From an uncultured Mailhella sp. (lineage in GTDB: Bacteria; Desulfobacterota; Desulfovibrionia; Desulfovibrionales; Desulfovibrionaceae): 64,000 nucleotides of DNA. Under the pieces are notes generated by a model, which had not been told where the DNA came from, did no database searches, and was given only the letters and a program-made list of their open reading frames with translations. A program made the position numbers and the translations under genes. Location: NCBI GenBank assembly GCA_944324085.1, contig CALUUX010000003.1, forward strand, positions 1-64,000, written 5' to 3'. Each line of letters starts with the position of its first letter. Within the stretch, counting starts at the first letter, position 1. This document shows positions 1-7,806 of this stretch, piece after piece.

Positions 1-63
1 ACGAGGAAAAAAAGGGCGAATGACATCCATCTGAGCGGAAGAAAGGTAAAAAAGAATGGACAT
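1..63 (-). CDS. IS5-family transposase, N-terminal fragment (runs off the left edge)
   Basis: An ATG at 63-61 on the minus strand is preceded by GGAGG at a 5-base spacing and stays open to the window edge. The 21 visible residues begin MSILFYLSSAQ and end RPFFPR. This resembles the start of many IS5-family DDE transposases, which open with an LFWLTDAQM...PFFPKSHG-type sequence. Only the first few percent of the gene is present, so neither catalytic residues nor intactness can be judged. The family call rests on memory of that N-terminal pattern. The fragment and the sequence just upstream of it appear to abut repeat unit A1. Confidence 0.65.
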   Translation of the reverse strand, partial: MSILFYLSSAQMDVIRPFFPR

Positions 64-126
64 AGAAACCTCCATATCCATACTTATCCTTTTTTGACGT
101 CATTGGAAGTAATGAGTCCTGAGCCT
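64..126 (-). mobile_element. Probable terminal segment of the IS5-like element
   Basis: This is the non-coding stretch between the transposase start and repeat A1. Read on the minus strand, the outer end would begin GGCTCAGGACTCATTAC. The junction with the repeat lies in CTAG (125-128), the kind of TA-containing target used by some IS5 subgroups. The opposite end is outside the window, so the terminal inverted repeat cannot be confirmed. Confidence 0.4.
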
Positions 127-271
127 AGAGCATTTTCAGTTTGAAATGCTTCGCATTTCAAACCATACGGCCTGTCGTTTCGCGGAAAAAACGCGGTTTT
201 TCCGCTCACTTTGGGCCGGGCGGCGCTGTGCCGCCGCCTCGCGTTTTGCCTTTTCAAAGGCAAAACGCTCT
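127..271 (+). repeat. Repeat A1: full-length MITE-like four-hairpin unit
   Basis: This copy defines the family. It runs from AGAGCATTTT to AAAACGCTCT, so its ends are inverted repeats (AGAGCRTTTT). Inside are four successive perfect or near-perfect hairpins: TTTGAAATGC/GCATTTCAAA, GCGGAAAAA/TTTTTCCGC, GGCGGC/GCCGCC and GCGTTTTGCCTTT/AAAGGCAAAACGC. No coding potential is visible. Related copies recur in most gaps between genes up to about 30.2 kb. Confidence 0.85.
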
Positions 272-276
272 AAAAA

Positions 277-358
277 ACGCGCTGGGGGAGGGGTTGGGGG
301 TCTGGGGGAAGGGGAACACCCTCTCGCGTTAGCAGAGGGGGTTCCCCTTCCCCCAGCC
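277..358 (-). repeat. Repeat B1: long G/C palindrome at the 3' end of the chemoreceptor gene
   Basis: The arms GGGGGAAGGGGAAC and GTTCCCCTTCCCCC are separated by a short CTCTCGCGTTAGCAGAG-type centre, and a GCGCTGGGGGAGGGG tail lies on one side. The unit ends 16 bases from the stop codon of the gene at 374. It lacks a U-tract, but the stem is strong enough to act as a transcription or decay barrier. Confidence 0.75.
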
Positions 359-373
359 AATAAAACTACCCCT

Positions 374-2017
374 CTAGCGCTTGCGGACAAAGGGCGTAAT
401 GGCCTTGTCCGTGACCTTGATATGGTTAAGCAGCCAGTTCTTGAGGAAGGACAGGATATCGAAGCTGACGGTGGTGGAATCGCCGGACGCATGGGTAAAG
501 CTGTCCACCTTGGCTTCAAATTCCCTGTGCTGGGCAAGGTGCTTGTCCTTGGCGCGGTATTCCTCAATGGGCATGAACAGGGCTTCTTCCGTGCGGAAGT
601 GATTGCGGGCGTAATTGCGCAGGAGTTCGAGCAGTTCGCCCACGCGGGCCTGCCGCCCTTCGCGCATGGCGGCATGCAGGGCGTTGAGGTATTCGCAGAG
701 CTGCTTGTGCTGGGCGTCCACTTCGGGCACGCCGATTTCCAGCTGAGGACTCCAGACCACGAAGGCGTCGGTATTTTCCGGCGGCAGCATGTCGTAGGAA
801 TCGGAAACCAGCGCATGCACAAGCATGTCCATGTCTTCCATGCCGCTGCGCAGCTGCAGCAGCGACGCGGAAAAGGTGTGCATGAGCTGTTCGGTTCTTT
901 CGGCCACGGCGCGCATATCGTCCACAGCGCCGCTGGTGACGTTGCTGGCGTCGGCCTGTTCGGAAGACTTTTCGGCAATGAGCTTGAGACGCTGCGCCAT
1001 GAGCTGGGCATCGGCCATAATGTCCTTCATGGTCACGCCCACCTTGCTGGCCTTTTCCGCGCCGCTGATGCTGGCCTCGGTGGCGCTTTCCACGGCTTCG
1101 AGGTTGGCGTGCGTGGATTCCTGAATGGAACGCACGGAATCGGCCACGCCCTTGGTGGCGTCCATGGTCTTTTCGGCCAGCTTGCGCACTTCGTCGGCCA
1201 CGACGGCAAAACCGCGCCCGGCCTCGCCCGCGCGGGCGGCCTCGATAGCCGCGTTGAGGGCCAGCAGATTGGTCTGATCGGCCACGTCGTTGATCACGCT
1301 CATGACCTTCCCGATGCCCGAGGACTTGTCGTTGAGTTCGCGCATGGCCTCGCGCAGGGAGAGCATGGCCGCCTTGACGCCGTCAATGGCGTCCTGCGCC
1401 TCGCGGGATTCCTGCTCGCTGAGACTGGCCTTGTCGTAGGAGGAACGGGCGCTGTCCCAGACCTCGCGGGAGCTGTTCGACGAAACCTGCGCGGCTTCCA
1501 CAATGGAATTCATGGCGGTCGTGGTGCTTTCCAGCCTGTCATGCTGCACCTGCACGCCCTTTTCCACGTCGCTGACCATACCGGCCAGCCCGCGCACATC
1601 CTCGGACAGACGGGAACATAAATCGCTTGCGCGCTGAAGCACGGCGGTACGCTGCTGCGCGTTTTTGTCGGCCATGCGCCGCGCGCTCTGCATCAGGTCG
1701 AGCCTGTTGTGATTTTCCAGCAGCTCGTCGCGCGTATGCTTCAGGTCATTGCGCAGGGCTGCGTTGTCGTGTTCCGCCTTCTCCACGCGCTGGAACAGGG
1801 CGTCGGCGGCTTCAAGCGGCGTCTGCCCGCCGGAGGCTCCCAGCTTTTCGGCCAGACGGGCATCCGCCCGCCGCAGGCCCAGCAGACCCGCCACCGCCAG
1901 GATGATCCCGACCGCAAGACCGGCCCCGGCCCACAATGCGCCCAGCCCGCCCAGGGCCCAGGCTCCGGCAGCGGCCCCGAACAGCGCCGCACCCAGACCA
2001 AACAGGAAAATGTGCAT
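374..2017 (-). CDS. Methyl-accepting chemotaxis protein with C-terminal bacteriohemerythrin domain
   Basis: A 547-residue membrane signal transducer, probably sensing O2 or redox state through a diiron hemerythrin domain, as described for DcrH of Desulfovibrio. Residues about 3-48 form two hydrophobic segments with almost no periplasmic loop. A coiled-coil follows at about 75-125. The chemoreceptor signalling hairpin has its conserved tip ([19 protein letters not shown]) near 245-265. The last 120 residues are a hemerythrin domain with its ligand set visible as [22 protein letters not shown] and HIKVTD. The lack of a periplasmic sensor fits sensing by the hemerythrin domain. The gene stands alone between repeat-filled gaps. 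Confidence 0.93.
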   Translation of the reverse strand: MHIFLFGLGAALFGAAAGAWALGGLGALWAGAGLAVGIILAVAGLLGLRRADARLAEKLGASGGQTPLEAADALFQRVEKAEHDNAALRNDLKHTRDELLENHNRLDLMQSARRMADKNAQQRTAVLQRASDLCSRLSEDVRGLAGMVSDVEKGVQVQHDRLESTTTAMNSIVEAAQVSSNSSREVWDSARSSYDKASLSEQESREAQDAIDGVKAAMLSLREAMRELNDKSSGIGKVMSVINDVADQTNLLALNAAIEAARAGEAGRGFAVVADEVRKLAEKTMDATKGVADSVRSIQESTHANLEAVESATEASISGAEKASKVGVTMKDIMADAQLMAQRLKLIAEKSSEQADASNVTSGAVDDMRAVAERTEQLMHTFSASLLQLRSGMEDMDMLVHALVSDSYDMLPPENTDAFVVWSPQLEIGVPEVDAQHKQLCEYLNALHAAMREGRQARVGELLELLRNYARNHFRTEEALFMPIEEYRAKDKHLAQHREFEAKVDSFTHASGDSTTVSFDILSFLKNWLLNHIKVTDKAITPFVRKR

Positions 2018-2142
2018 AGTTCTGTATTCTCCGTCCGTACCTTTCCGCCGGTCAGAACACGCGCCGCGTCCCGACCTCTTTCAAAAAAAAGGCCCCGTGC
2101 ATGCGGCGCAGGCCCGTAAATCCGTTTTGCAGGTCCGCAACA

Positions 2143-2211
2143 GCCCGGCCGAAGTGAGCGGAAAAAACCACGCTTTTTCCCGCGAAACGACAGGCTGTCT
2201 AAAAAAGCTCT
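2143..2211 (-). repeat. Repeat A2: partial copy, inverted
   Basis: This matches the middle of unit A in reverse orientation (GTGAGCGGAAAAA...TTTTTCC...GCGAAACGACAGGC) and ends in AAAGCTCT. Together with A3 it fills most of the 574-base gap between the chemoreceptor and peptidase genes, where I see no gene. Confidence 0.65.
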
Positions 2212-2416
2212 AGTAATTGCGGACAGGGATAGTATATCAGATTACGCGCTTTTTCGGCAAGGTTCAATTGAGCGCCCCGCCCCTCTTTTCAAAGATTCCC
2301 GCCGTTCTTATAGTAACGTCATGAAGACGCGCGTTTCCCTGCATAGCGGAAGACGACGCCGTGTCCGCCGGGCCGTCCCGCCCGGGGGGCCGCCCCCACG
2401 GGACGCGCCTCTGCCT

Positions 2417-2542
2417 GATGAAACGCGCTGCGTTTCAGACCATAGAGCCCGTCGCTTTGCGGAAAATTCGTTTCTCCGCCCGCTTCGGGCCGGGCGGCGG
2501 AGTGCCGCCGCCTCGCGTTCCGCCTTTTTGCAAAGGCAAAAT
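2417..2542 (+). repeat. Repeat A3: diverged copy upstream of the peptidase gene
   Basis: The hairpin order is as in A1: GAAACGCGCTGCGTTTC, a GCGGAAA/TTTCTCCGC pair, GGGCGGCGGAGTGCCGCC, then CGCCTTTTTGCAAAGGC. It ends about 50 bases before the peptidase start. Confidence 0.7.
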
Positions 2543-2591
2543 GATTTATCGACAAAAAAACGAAAGTCTCGATACTAAGGAGCAATAACTG

Positions 2592-5528
2592 ATGCAACAC
2601 GGCTTTACGCTGCTGACGGAAAGGAAACTGCACGAAGCGGGCGGCGTGGCGCGACTCTGGCGTCACGACGTTACGGGCGCGCAGTTGCTGTCCATTGTCA
2701 ACGACGACGAGAACAAATGCTTCGGCGTGACCTTCCGCACGCCCCCGAAGGATTCCACCGGCGTGGCGCACATTCTGGAGCATTCCGTGCTGTGCGGTTC
2801 CGACAAGTACCCGGTGAAGGAGCCCTTTGTGGAGCTGCTGAAAGGCTCGCTGCAGACCTTTCTGAACGCCTTCACCTTCCCGGACAAGACCTGCTACCCC
2901 GTGGCCAGCGCCAACCTTCAGGACTTCTATAATCTGATGGATGTCTACATTGACGCGGTGTTCCATCCGCGCATCAGCGAGGACATCTTCCGTCAGGAAG
3001 GCTGGCACGTGGAGGCCGAGAGCGCCGAGGGGCCGTGGTCCTACAAGGGCGTTGTCTACAACGAGATGAAGGGCGCGTATTCCTCGCCGGATTCGGTGCT
3101 GGCCGAACAGAGTCAGCAGTCGCTGTTCCCGGATACGCTGTACAGCCTTGATTCCGGCGGCAATCCCGAAGTCATTCCCGATCTGACCTACGAGGCCTTT
3201 GTCAATTTCCACCGCAGCTACTACCACCCGAGCAACGCCCGCTTCTTCTTCTGGGGCGACGACCCGGAAGAGGAACGTCTGCGCCGCATCAACGAGGCCC
3301 TGCAGGGCTATGAGCGCCGTCCGGCGGATTCCGACGTGCCGCTCCAGCCCCGCCTCGACACGCCCCGTCAGATTGAAGTCCCCTATGCCGCGGGCAAGGA
3401 AGAAAACCGCGCGCACATGACGGTCAACTGGCTGCTGGGCGAGCGCGCCGACGTGGAACAGGCGCTGATCATGGAAATGCTGGAGCATATCCTCGAAGGC
3501 ATGCCCGGCTCTCCCCTGCGCCGCGCGCTCATTGCCTCGGGCCTTGGCGAGGACGTGACCGGCTGCGGCCTTGAGACGGATCTGCGCCAGATGTACTACT
3601 CGACCGGTCTCAAGGGGGTGAAGCCCGCCGACGTGCCCCGCGCCGAGCTGCTCATCTTCGAGACGCTGGCCGAGCTGGCGGAAACGGGCTTTGATCCCAT
3701 GCTGGTGGAAGCCGCCGTCAACACGGTGGAGTTCGCCTACCGGGAAAACAACTCCGGGCGCTTCCCCCGGGGTCTTGCGGCCATGATTCAGGCCCTGTCC
3801 ACCTGGCTGTACGACGGCGATCCGCTGGCCGCGCTGGCCTGGGAAGCGCCGCTGGAAGGCATCAAGGCCCGGCTTGCCGCGGGCGAGCGCGTGTTTGAGG
3901 ACGCCGTGCGCCGCTGGATGCTGGATAATCCGCACCGCTCCACCGTGGTGCTGCTGCCCGATCATGAGCTGGGCCGCCGCCGCGAGGAGGCCGAAGCCGC
4001 CCGCATCGAGGCCGTGCGCGCCGCCGGAACCCCGGCCGATCACGCCCGTCTTGCGGAAGAAACCGCGCGCCTTCAGGCCGCGCAGGAAGCGCCCGACAGC
4101 CCCGAGGCGCTGGCCACCATTCCCAACGTGGGCATTGCCGACCTGCCCCGCCTCGGCACGGAACTGCCCATTGCCGTCACCGAAGGCTTTACGGCGCACA
4201 GCACGCTGCTGGAGCACGAGCTGCCCACGCGCGGCGTGGCCTACAACTGCCTGCAGCTGCCGCTGGATCAGGTTGACGACGATCTCGTGCCCCTGCTGCC
4301 GCTCTTCGGCCGCTGCCTGACCGAGCTGGGCACGGCCCGCCGCGACTTTACCGAACTGGGCGCGCGCATTGCCGCCAAGACCGGCGGACTCGGCGCGGGG
4401 GCCGGTTTCGGCACCACCCGCAGCCGCGAAACGCTGCGGCACTTCGTCATTTCCGGCAAAGTCGTCTACGACAAGCTGCCGGATTACTACGAGCTGCTGC
4501 ACGAAGTGCTGTTCGAGCCGCTGACCGACAAGGAACGCATTCTCGAACGCGCGGGCCAGATGCTGCTGGAGGAAAAATCCCGTCTTGAGCAGGGTCTTGT
4601 GGCCGGCGGGCACGCCACGGTCAGCGGTCGTCTGCGCGCGCACTTTGCCCAGGCGGGCCGTCTCATGGAGCGCACCGGCGGCCTGAGCTATCTGCAGAGC
4701 CTGCGCGGTCTGCTGCGTCGTCTCAAGACGGAGCCCGAAGGTCTGCTTGCCGATCTGGAGCGGCTGCGCCGGGCCGTCATTGCCGCGCCCGGAGCCGTGG
4801 CCGACTGCACCGCCGAGGCCGCGGGACTGGCGCAGGCCCGTCCCCTGCTCTCCGGGCTGTTGCAGGCCCTGCCGGAGCAGCGCCCCGCCTGCGCGCTGCC
4901 CTGCGGCGAGGGGGCATTCGCCCTGCCCGATCACGAGGCCATTCTGACCGAAGCCCAGATCAACTACGTGGGCAAGGCCGCCAATCTCTATGATCTCGGG
5001 CATCCCTTCCACGGTTCCTTCAACGTCATTCTGCGCGCCCTGCGCATGGGCTACCTCTGGGAGCGCGTGCGCGTGCGCGGCGGGGCCTACGGCGCGTTCT
5101 GCAATCTGGATCGCAACAGCGGCACGCTGATCTTCGCCTCCTACCGAGATCCCAACGTGACCGACACCCTCGACGCCTTTGACGGCGCGGCGGAATTCCT
5201 GCGCACGGCGGCCCCCGCCGGGGAACAGCTGGAACGCGCCATTGTCGGCGCGGTGGGCGATCTCGACGCCTACATGCTCCCCGACGCCAAGGGCGCAACC
5301 GCCCTTGCCCGCTGGTTCTCCGGCGAAACGCCCGAAGAACGCGCCCGCGTCCGCGAGGAAATGTTCGCCACCACCACGGCGGACTTCCGCGCCTTTGCCG
5401 ACATCCTTCAGGAAGTCGCGGAACACGGCAAAACCTGCGTGCTCGGCGGCGCCGCTACCCGCGCCGCGGCAGAGGAACAGCGCTGGAGCAGCGTGGAACT
5501 GATGGAAGCCCCCGGTCAGGACGACTAG
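2592..5528 (+). CDS. M16C-family zinc metallopeptidase (presequence-protease/PreP type)
   Basis: A 978-residue single-chain M16 peptidase expected to degrade oligopeptides inside a closed chamber. The inverted zinc motif HILEH is at residues 60-64. The third ligand is E158 in VYNEMKG, so the first histidine and the glutamate are 98 residues apart, close to the spacing in PreP and Cym1. No signal peptide is seen, so it is probably cytoplasmic. The C-terminal half carries the inactive duplicated M16 domains, with a late RVRGGAYG segment of the kind seen in this family. The start codon follows AAGGAG at a suitable distance. It appears monocistronic, with repeats on both sides. Confidence 0.93.
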   Translation: MQHGFTLLTERKLHEAGGVARLWRHDVTGAQLLSIVNDDENKCFGVTFRTPPKDSTGVAHILEHSVLCGSDKYPVKEPFVELLKGSLQTFLNAFTFPDKTCYPVASANLQDFYNLMDVYIDAVFHPRISEDIFRQEGWHVEAESAEGPWSYKGVVYNEMKGAYSSPDSVLAEQSQQSLFPDTLYSLDSGGNPEVIPDLTYEAFVNFHRSYYHPSNARFFFWGDDPEEERLRRINEALQGYERRPADSDVPLQPRLDTPRQIEVPYAAGKEENRAHMTVNWLLGERADVEQALIMEMLEHILEGMPGSPLRRALIASGLGEDVTGCGLETDLRQMYYSTGLKGVKPADVPRAELLIFETLAELAETGFDPMLVEAAVNTVEFAYRENNSGRFPRGLAAMIQALSTWLYDGDPLAALAWEAPLEGIKARLAAGERVFEDAVRRWMLDNPHRSTVVLLPDHELGRRREEAEAARIEAVRAAGTPADHARLAEETARLQAAQEAPDSPEALATIPNVGIADLPRLGTELPIAVTEGFTAHSTLLEHELPTRGVAYNCLQLPLDQVDDDLVPLLPLFGRCLTELGTARRDFTELGARIAAKTGGLGAGAGFGTTRSRETLRHFVISGKVVYDKLPDYYELLHEVLFEPLTDKERILERAGQMLLEEKSRLEQGLVAGGHATVSGRLRAHFAQAGRLMERTGGLSYLQSLRGLLRRLKTEPEGLLADLERLRRAVIAAPGAVADCTAEAAGLAQARPLLSGLLQALPEQRPACALPCGEGAFALPDHEAILTEAQINYVGKAANLYDLGHPFHGSFNVILRALRMGYLWERVRVRGGAYGAFCNLDRNSGTLIFASYRDPNVTDTLDAFDGAAEFLRTAAPAGEQLERAIVGAVGDLDAYMLPDAKGATALARWFSGETPEERARVREEMFATTTADFRAFADILQEVAEHGKTCVLGGAATRAAAEEQRWSSVELMEAPGQDD

Positions 5529-5544
5529 AACGCGTTTGTAGTTG

Positions 5545-5634
5545 TTCTTCCGGGGGGAAGGGAAACCCCTCTGCTGGCGCGAGAGGGGGTTTCCCTTCCC
5601 CCCGGCCCCCCATCCCTTCCCCAGCGCGCTTTTT
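5545..5634 (+). repeat. Repeat B2 at the 3' end of the M16C peptidase gene
   Basis: The palindrome GGGGGGAAGGGAAACCCCTC / GAGGGGGTTTCCCTTCCCCCC starts about 20 bases after the stop codon. It is followed by the CCCCCATCCCTTCCCCAGCGCGC tail in the opposite orientation to B1. Confidence 0.75.
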
Positions 5635-5705
5635 TCGGGAGAATGCAACGTCGCGGAAGCGCTGCCGCTTTCCTCGCGGCAACCGTCCCCCGGAGCACCG
5701 AAAAA
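5635..5705. repeat. Repeat D-type linker
   Basis: TTTTTTCGGGAGAATGCAACG...CTCGCGGCAACCGTCCCCCGG is the reverse complement of the unit at 27780-27858. It contains the CGGGGGACGG core and the TCCTnAATAAAGCGCG-like edge that adjoins B units elsewhere. Confidence 0.55.
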
Positions 5706-5720
5706 ACAGGTATTTCGTCC

Positions 5721-5754
5721 AGAGCGTTTCAACTTTGAAAAAGGTGAAACGCGA
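5721..5754. repeat. Repeat A4: terminal hairpin remnant
   Basis: AGAGCGTTTCAACTTT followed by AAAAGGTGAAACGC is the end hairpin of unit A with nothing else of the unit attached. Confidence 0.6.
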
Positions 5755-5961
5755 AGGAACAGATAATGCCGCCCGAAAACAGCAAAGCATAAAAAAACGG
5801 CCTTTTTACACGCCCTGAGACGGGAGCCACTCTACCCGCGCACCAGAGATGAAACGCGAAGCGGCAATTCCCCGCGAACGTAAGGAAAAACAGCTCTCCT
5901 GTCCGCCAGTTTTCCGCCTTCACTGCCGCCCGGCAAGGTCACTCCTTTCACCCCTTGCCGC

Positions 5962-6330
5962 TGATGCAGCGTGTCGCGGGCGCGAAGGCGATCCCGGACG
6001 CCCGCAGGGCGGACGGAGCGCCAGAGCAGGCGCGGACATAACCCCGGCCACAGGCCGGGGAAGGTTCGCGCCGATGCCCCACGCGACACGCGGCGGACGG
6101 GGTACAGCCCAATTCAAGAGACAAAATTCGCGTTCCCGCACAAAGGGGAGTACGGGGGTGCAGGGGGTGTAGAGGGGGAACCCCTCTCACCCCATGCCCC
6201 GCGCCGGGCAGGCGACCAACTGCCCGCGCCGGGCAGCAGCCGCAAGCCAAGGAAGAAGAAGGAAGGCAAAAAGAAAAACTGTTCGCCGGGCAGCAGCCGC
6301 AATGCACAGAAGGACACCCGCTTAATACGC
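5962..6330. repeat. Repeat C1: roughly 370-base unit
   Basis: This starts GATGCAGCG and includes GCGGGCGCGAAGGCGATCCC, the hairpin CCCCGGCC-ACA-GGCCGGGG, GGGGAGTACGGGGGTGCAGG and a CGCCGGGCAG...CAGCAGCCGCAA tail. A clearly related copy lies at 27327-27743. Both copies are followed by an A-type hairpin. No frame in it resembles a known protein. Confidence 0.75.
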
Positions 6331-6389
6331 CAGGGCATTTCAACTTTGAAAAAGGAGAAACGCGAGGCGGCGCACAGCGCCGCCTCTCC
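6331..6389. repeat. Repeat A5: partial copy following C1
   Basis: This has the end hairpin (CATTTCAACTTTGAAAAAGG) and the GGCGGCGCACAGCGCCGCC hairpin of unit A, reversed relative to A1. Confidence 0.65.
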
Positions 6390-6724
6390 CCCTGCTGCCG
6401 CATTCCGGGCCGGCAACAGGCTTGCCCCCGCCCGCAACCTCGGCTAGAATCAGCTATGTAAAGGACTTATGCGGGGCCTGTGGCCGTCCGCAGACAGTTT
6501 TGACGCTCCCGGCATGCGGAAAGGCGCGGGAACACGGCGGCGGGAAAGCCGCGCGCAGAATCGGCGCGCGGGAACAGGTATTGGGAAAAATTCCCGAAAA
6601 ACACACCAGAATACCCTTCCCCCCGCCGCTTCTGCTCGTATAACAGATACGCATACCGGACGGCGTTTCTGATCGGAATACGACGACGCGTTCTTTCCAC
6701 CCGGCGGCAGGCGTGCGCGCTCCC

Positions 6725-6870
6725 GGAGTATTTTCCGTGTGAAACGCGTTGCGTTGCACACCATACGGTCTGTCGTTTGGCGGAAAAACACGCCTTTTCC
6801 CGCCAAGTTCGGGCCGGGCGGCGCTGTGCCGCCGTCTCGCGTCCGGCTTTTTTCAAAGAAAGAACGCTCT
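6725..6870 (+). repeat. Repeat A6: near full-length copy
   Basis: GGAGTATTTTCCGTGTGAAACGC through to GAACGCTCT, with all four hairpin positions recognisable. It ends 30 bases before the sulfotransferase start, so that gene's promoter must lie within or upstream of the repeat. Confidence 0.75.
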
Positions 6871-6900
6871 TAACACTGCAATCAAAAAAGGATATTTTAT

Positions 6901-7806
6901 ATGGCCAATGATGCGGCACGGCGACTGATTCTGGTTCTGGGGATGCACCGCAGCGGCACAAGCGTGATCACCCGGGCCCTTGGAGCCCTTGGCGCGGCGC
7001 TGGGGCCGCGGCTGCTGCCCGCGCTGCCGTGCAATCCCCGGGGCATCTTTGAGGATCGGCGCATCACCACGGCCAACAATGCTCTGCTGGCGGCCATGGG
7101 CATGCGCTGGTACAGCCTCCAGCCTATGCCCGTTGCGGCCCTGCGCCAGACTGCCTTGAGCGAGAGCGGGGCCGAGGCCCTGACCTTTTTGCTGGAACTG
7201 CTGGAAAGCGGGCCGGTATGCGGCCTGAAAGACCCGCGCCTGTGCCGCCTGATGGCCTTCTGGCGGCCGCTGCTGGGCAATCTGAGCCGGGGCGGCGTGG
7301 CGGTTTCCTGCGTGCTGTCGGTGCGGCATCCCGATGCGGTGGCGGCATCGCTGAAAACGCGGGACGGCATGTCGCGGGCGCATGCGCTGCGCCTGTGGAT
7401 ACAGCACGAGCTGGGCGCGCTGGCGGGCAGCGCGGGACTCCCCCGGGTGGCGGTAAGCTACGACGCCGTGCTGGAGCAGCCGGAAAAGGAGCTGCGCCGC
7501 CTGAGCGAACGTCTGGGGCTGCCTGTGGAAGACGCGGCCCTGCGCGCCTTTGCGGACGATTTTCTGGACAAGGACCTGCGCCACGGGAGCGCGGTCACGA
7601 ACGAGGACGAGGACGACGCGGGCGCGTTCGAGCTGGCGCAGGAAATGTATGAGTGCCTGCTGGCGGCGGCCGCGGACGACATGGATCTGGAAAGCGCGGA
7701 AGCCACGCGGCTTCTCGGGCAGTGGCTTGAAGCTGAACGGGCGCTGCCGCCGCTTCCGGCGCATCTGATATACAGCATTGCGGATGTAAAGACAAAATGT
7801 CAGTGA
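6901..7806 (+). CDS. Sulfotransferase-like P-loop protein
   Basis: A 301-residue protein with the nucleotide-binding loop GMHRSGTS at residues 14-21, the PAPS-phosphate loop expected of sulfotransferase-fold proteins. The later stretch SVRHPDAVAASLK matches the 3'-phosphate-binding RxPxxxxxS region seen in this family. The acceptor cannot be predicted; in bacteria such proteins often act on cell-surface glycans. No membrane segment is seen. Its last codons overlap the next gene by 10 bases, so it is probably the first gene of the run that extends to 12012. Confidence 0.8.
   Translation: MANDAARRLILVLGMHRSGTSVITRALGALGAALGPRLLPALPCNPRGIFEDRRITTANNALLAAMGMRWYSLQPMPVAALRQTALSESGAEALTFLLELLESGPVCGLKDPRLCRLMAFWRPLLGNLSRGGVAVSCVLSVRHPDAVAASLKTRDGMSRAHALRLWIQHELGALAGSAGLPRVAVSYDAVLEQPEKELRRLSERLGLPVEDAALRAFADDFLDKDLRHGSAVTNEDEDDAGAFELAQEMYECLLAAAADDMDLESAEATRLLGQWLEAERALPPLPAHLIYSIADVKTKCQ

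Larger units (their letters stand above)
5529..6900. other. Gene-free 1.4 kb repeat cluster
   Basis: I find no credible gene here. In order it holds B2, a D-type linker, an A4 remnant, about 200 bases with nothing recognised, C1 with A5, about 330 bases with nothing recognised (6390-6724), and A6 directly upstream of the sulfotransferase gene. Open frames in this stretch are low-complexity by-products of the repeats. Confidence 0.7.

Noticed and set aside
2319..5732. Very long open frame antisense to the M16C peptidase gene
   Set aside because: Its composition (His/Gly/Val/Arg-rich, no motif) is that of a GC-rich third-position shadow. Similar long antisense frames at 8178-10091, 30403-33648, 36767-39409, 44738-47221, 48179-50440 and 57063-59369 were dropped for the same reason.
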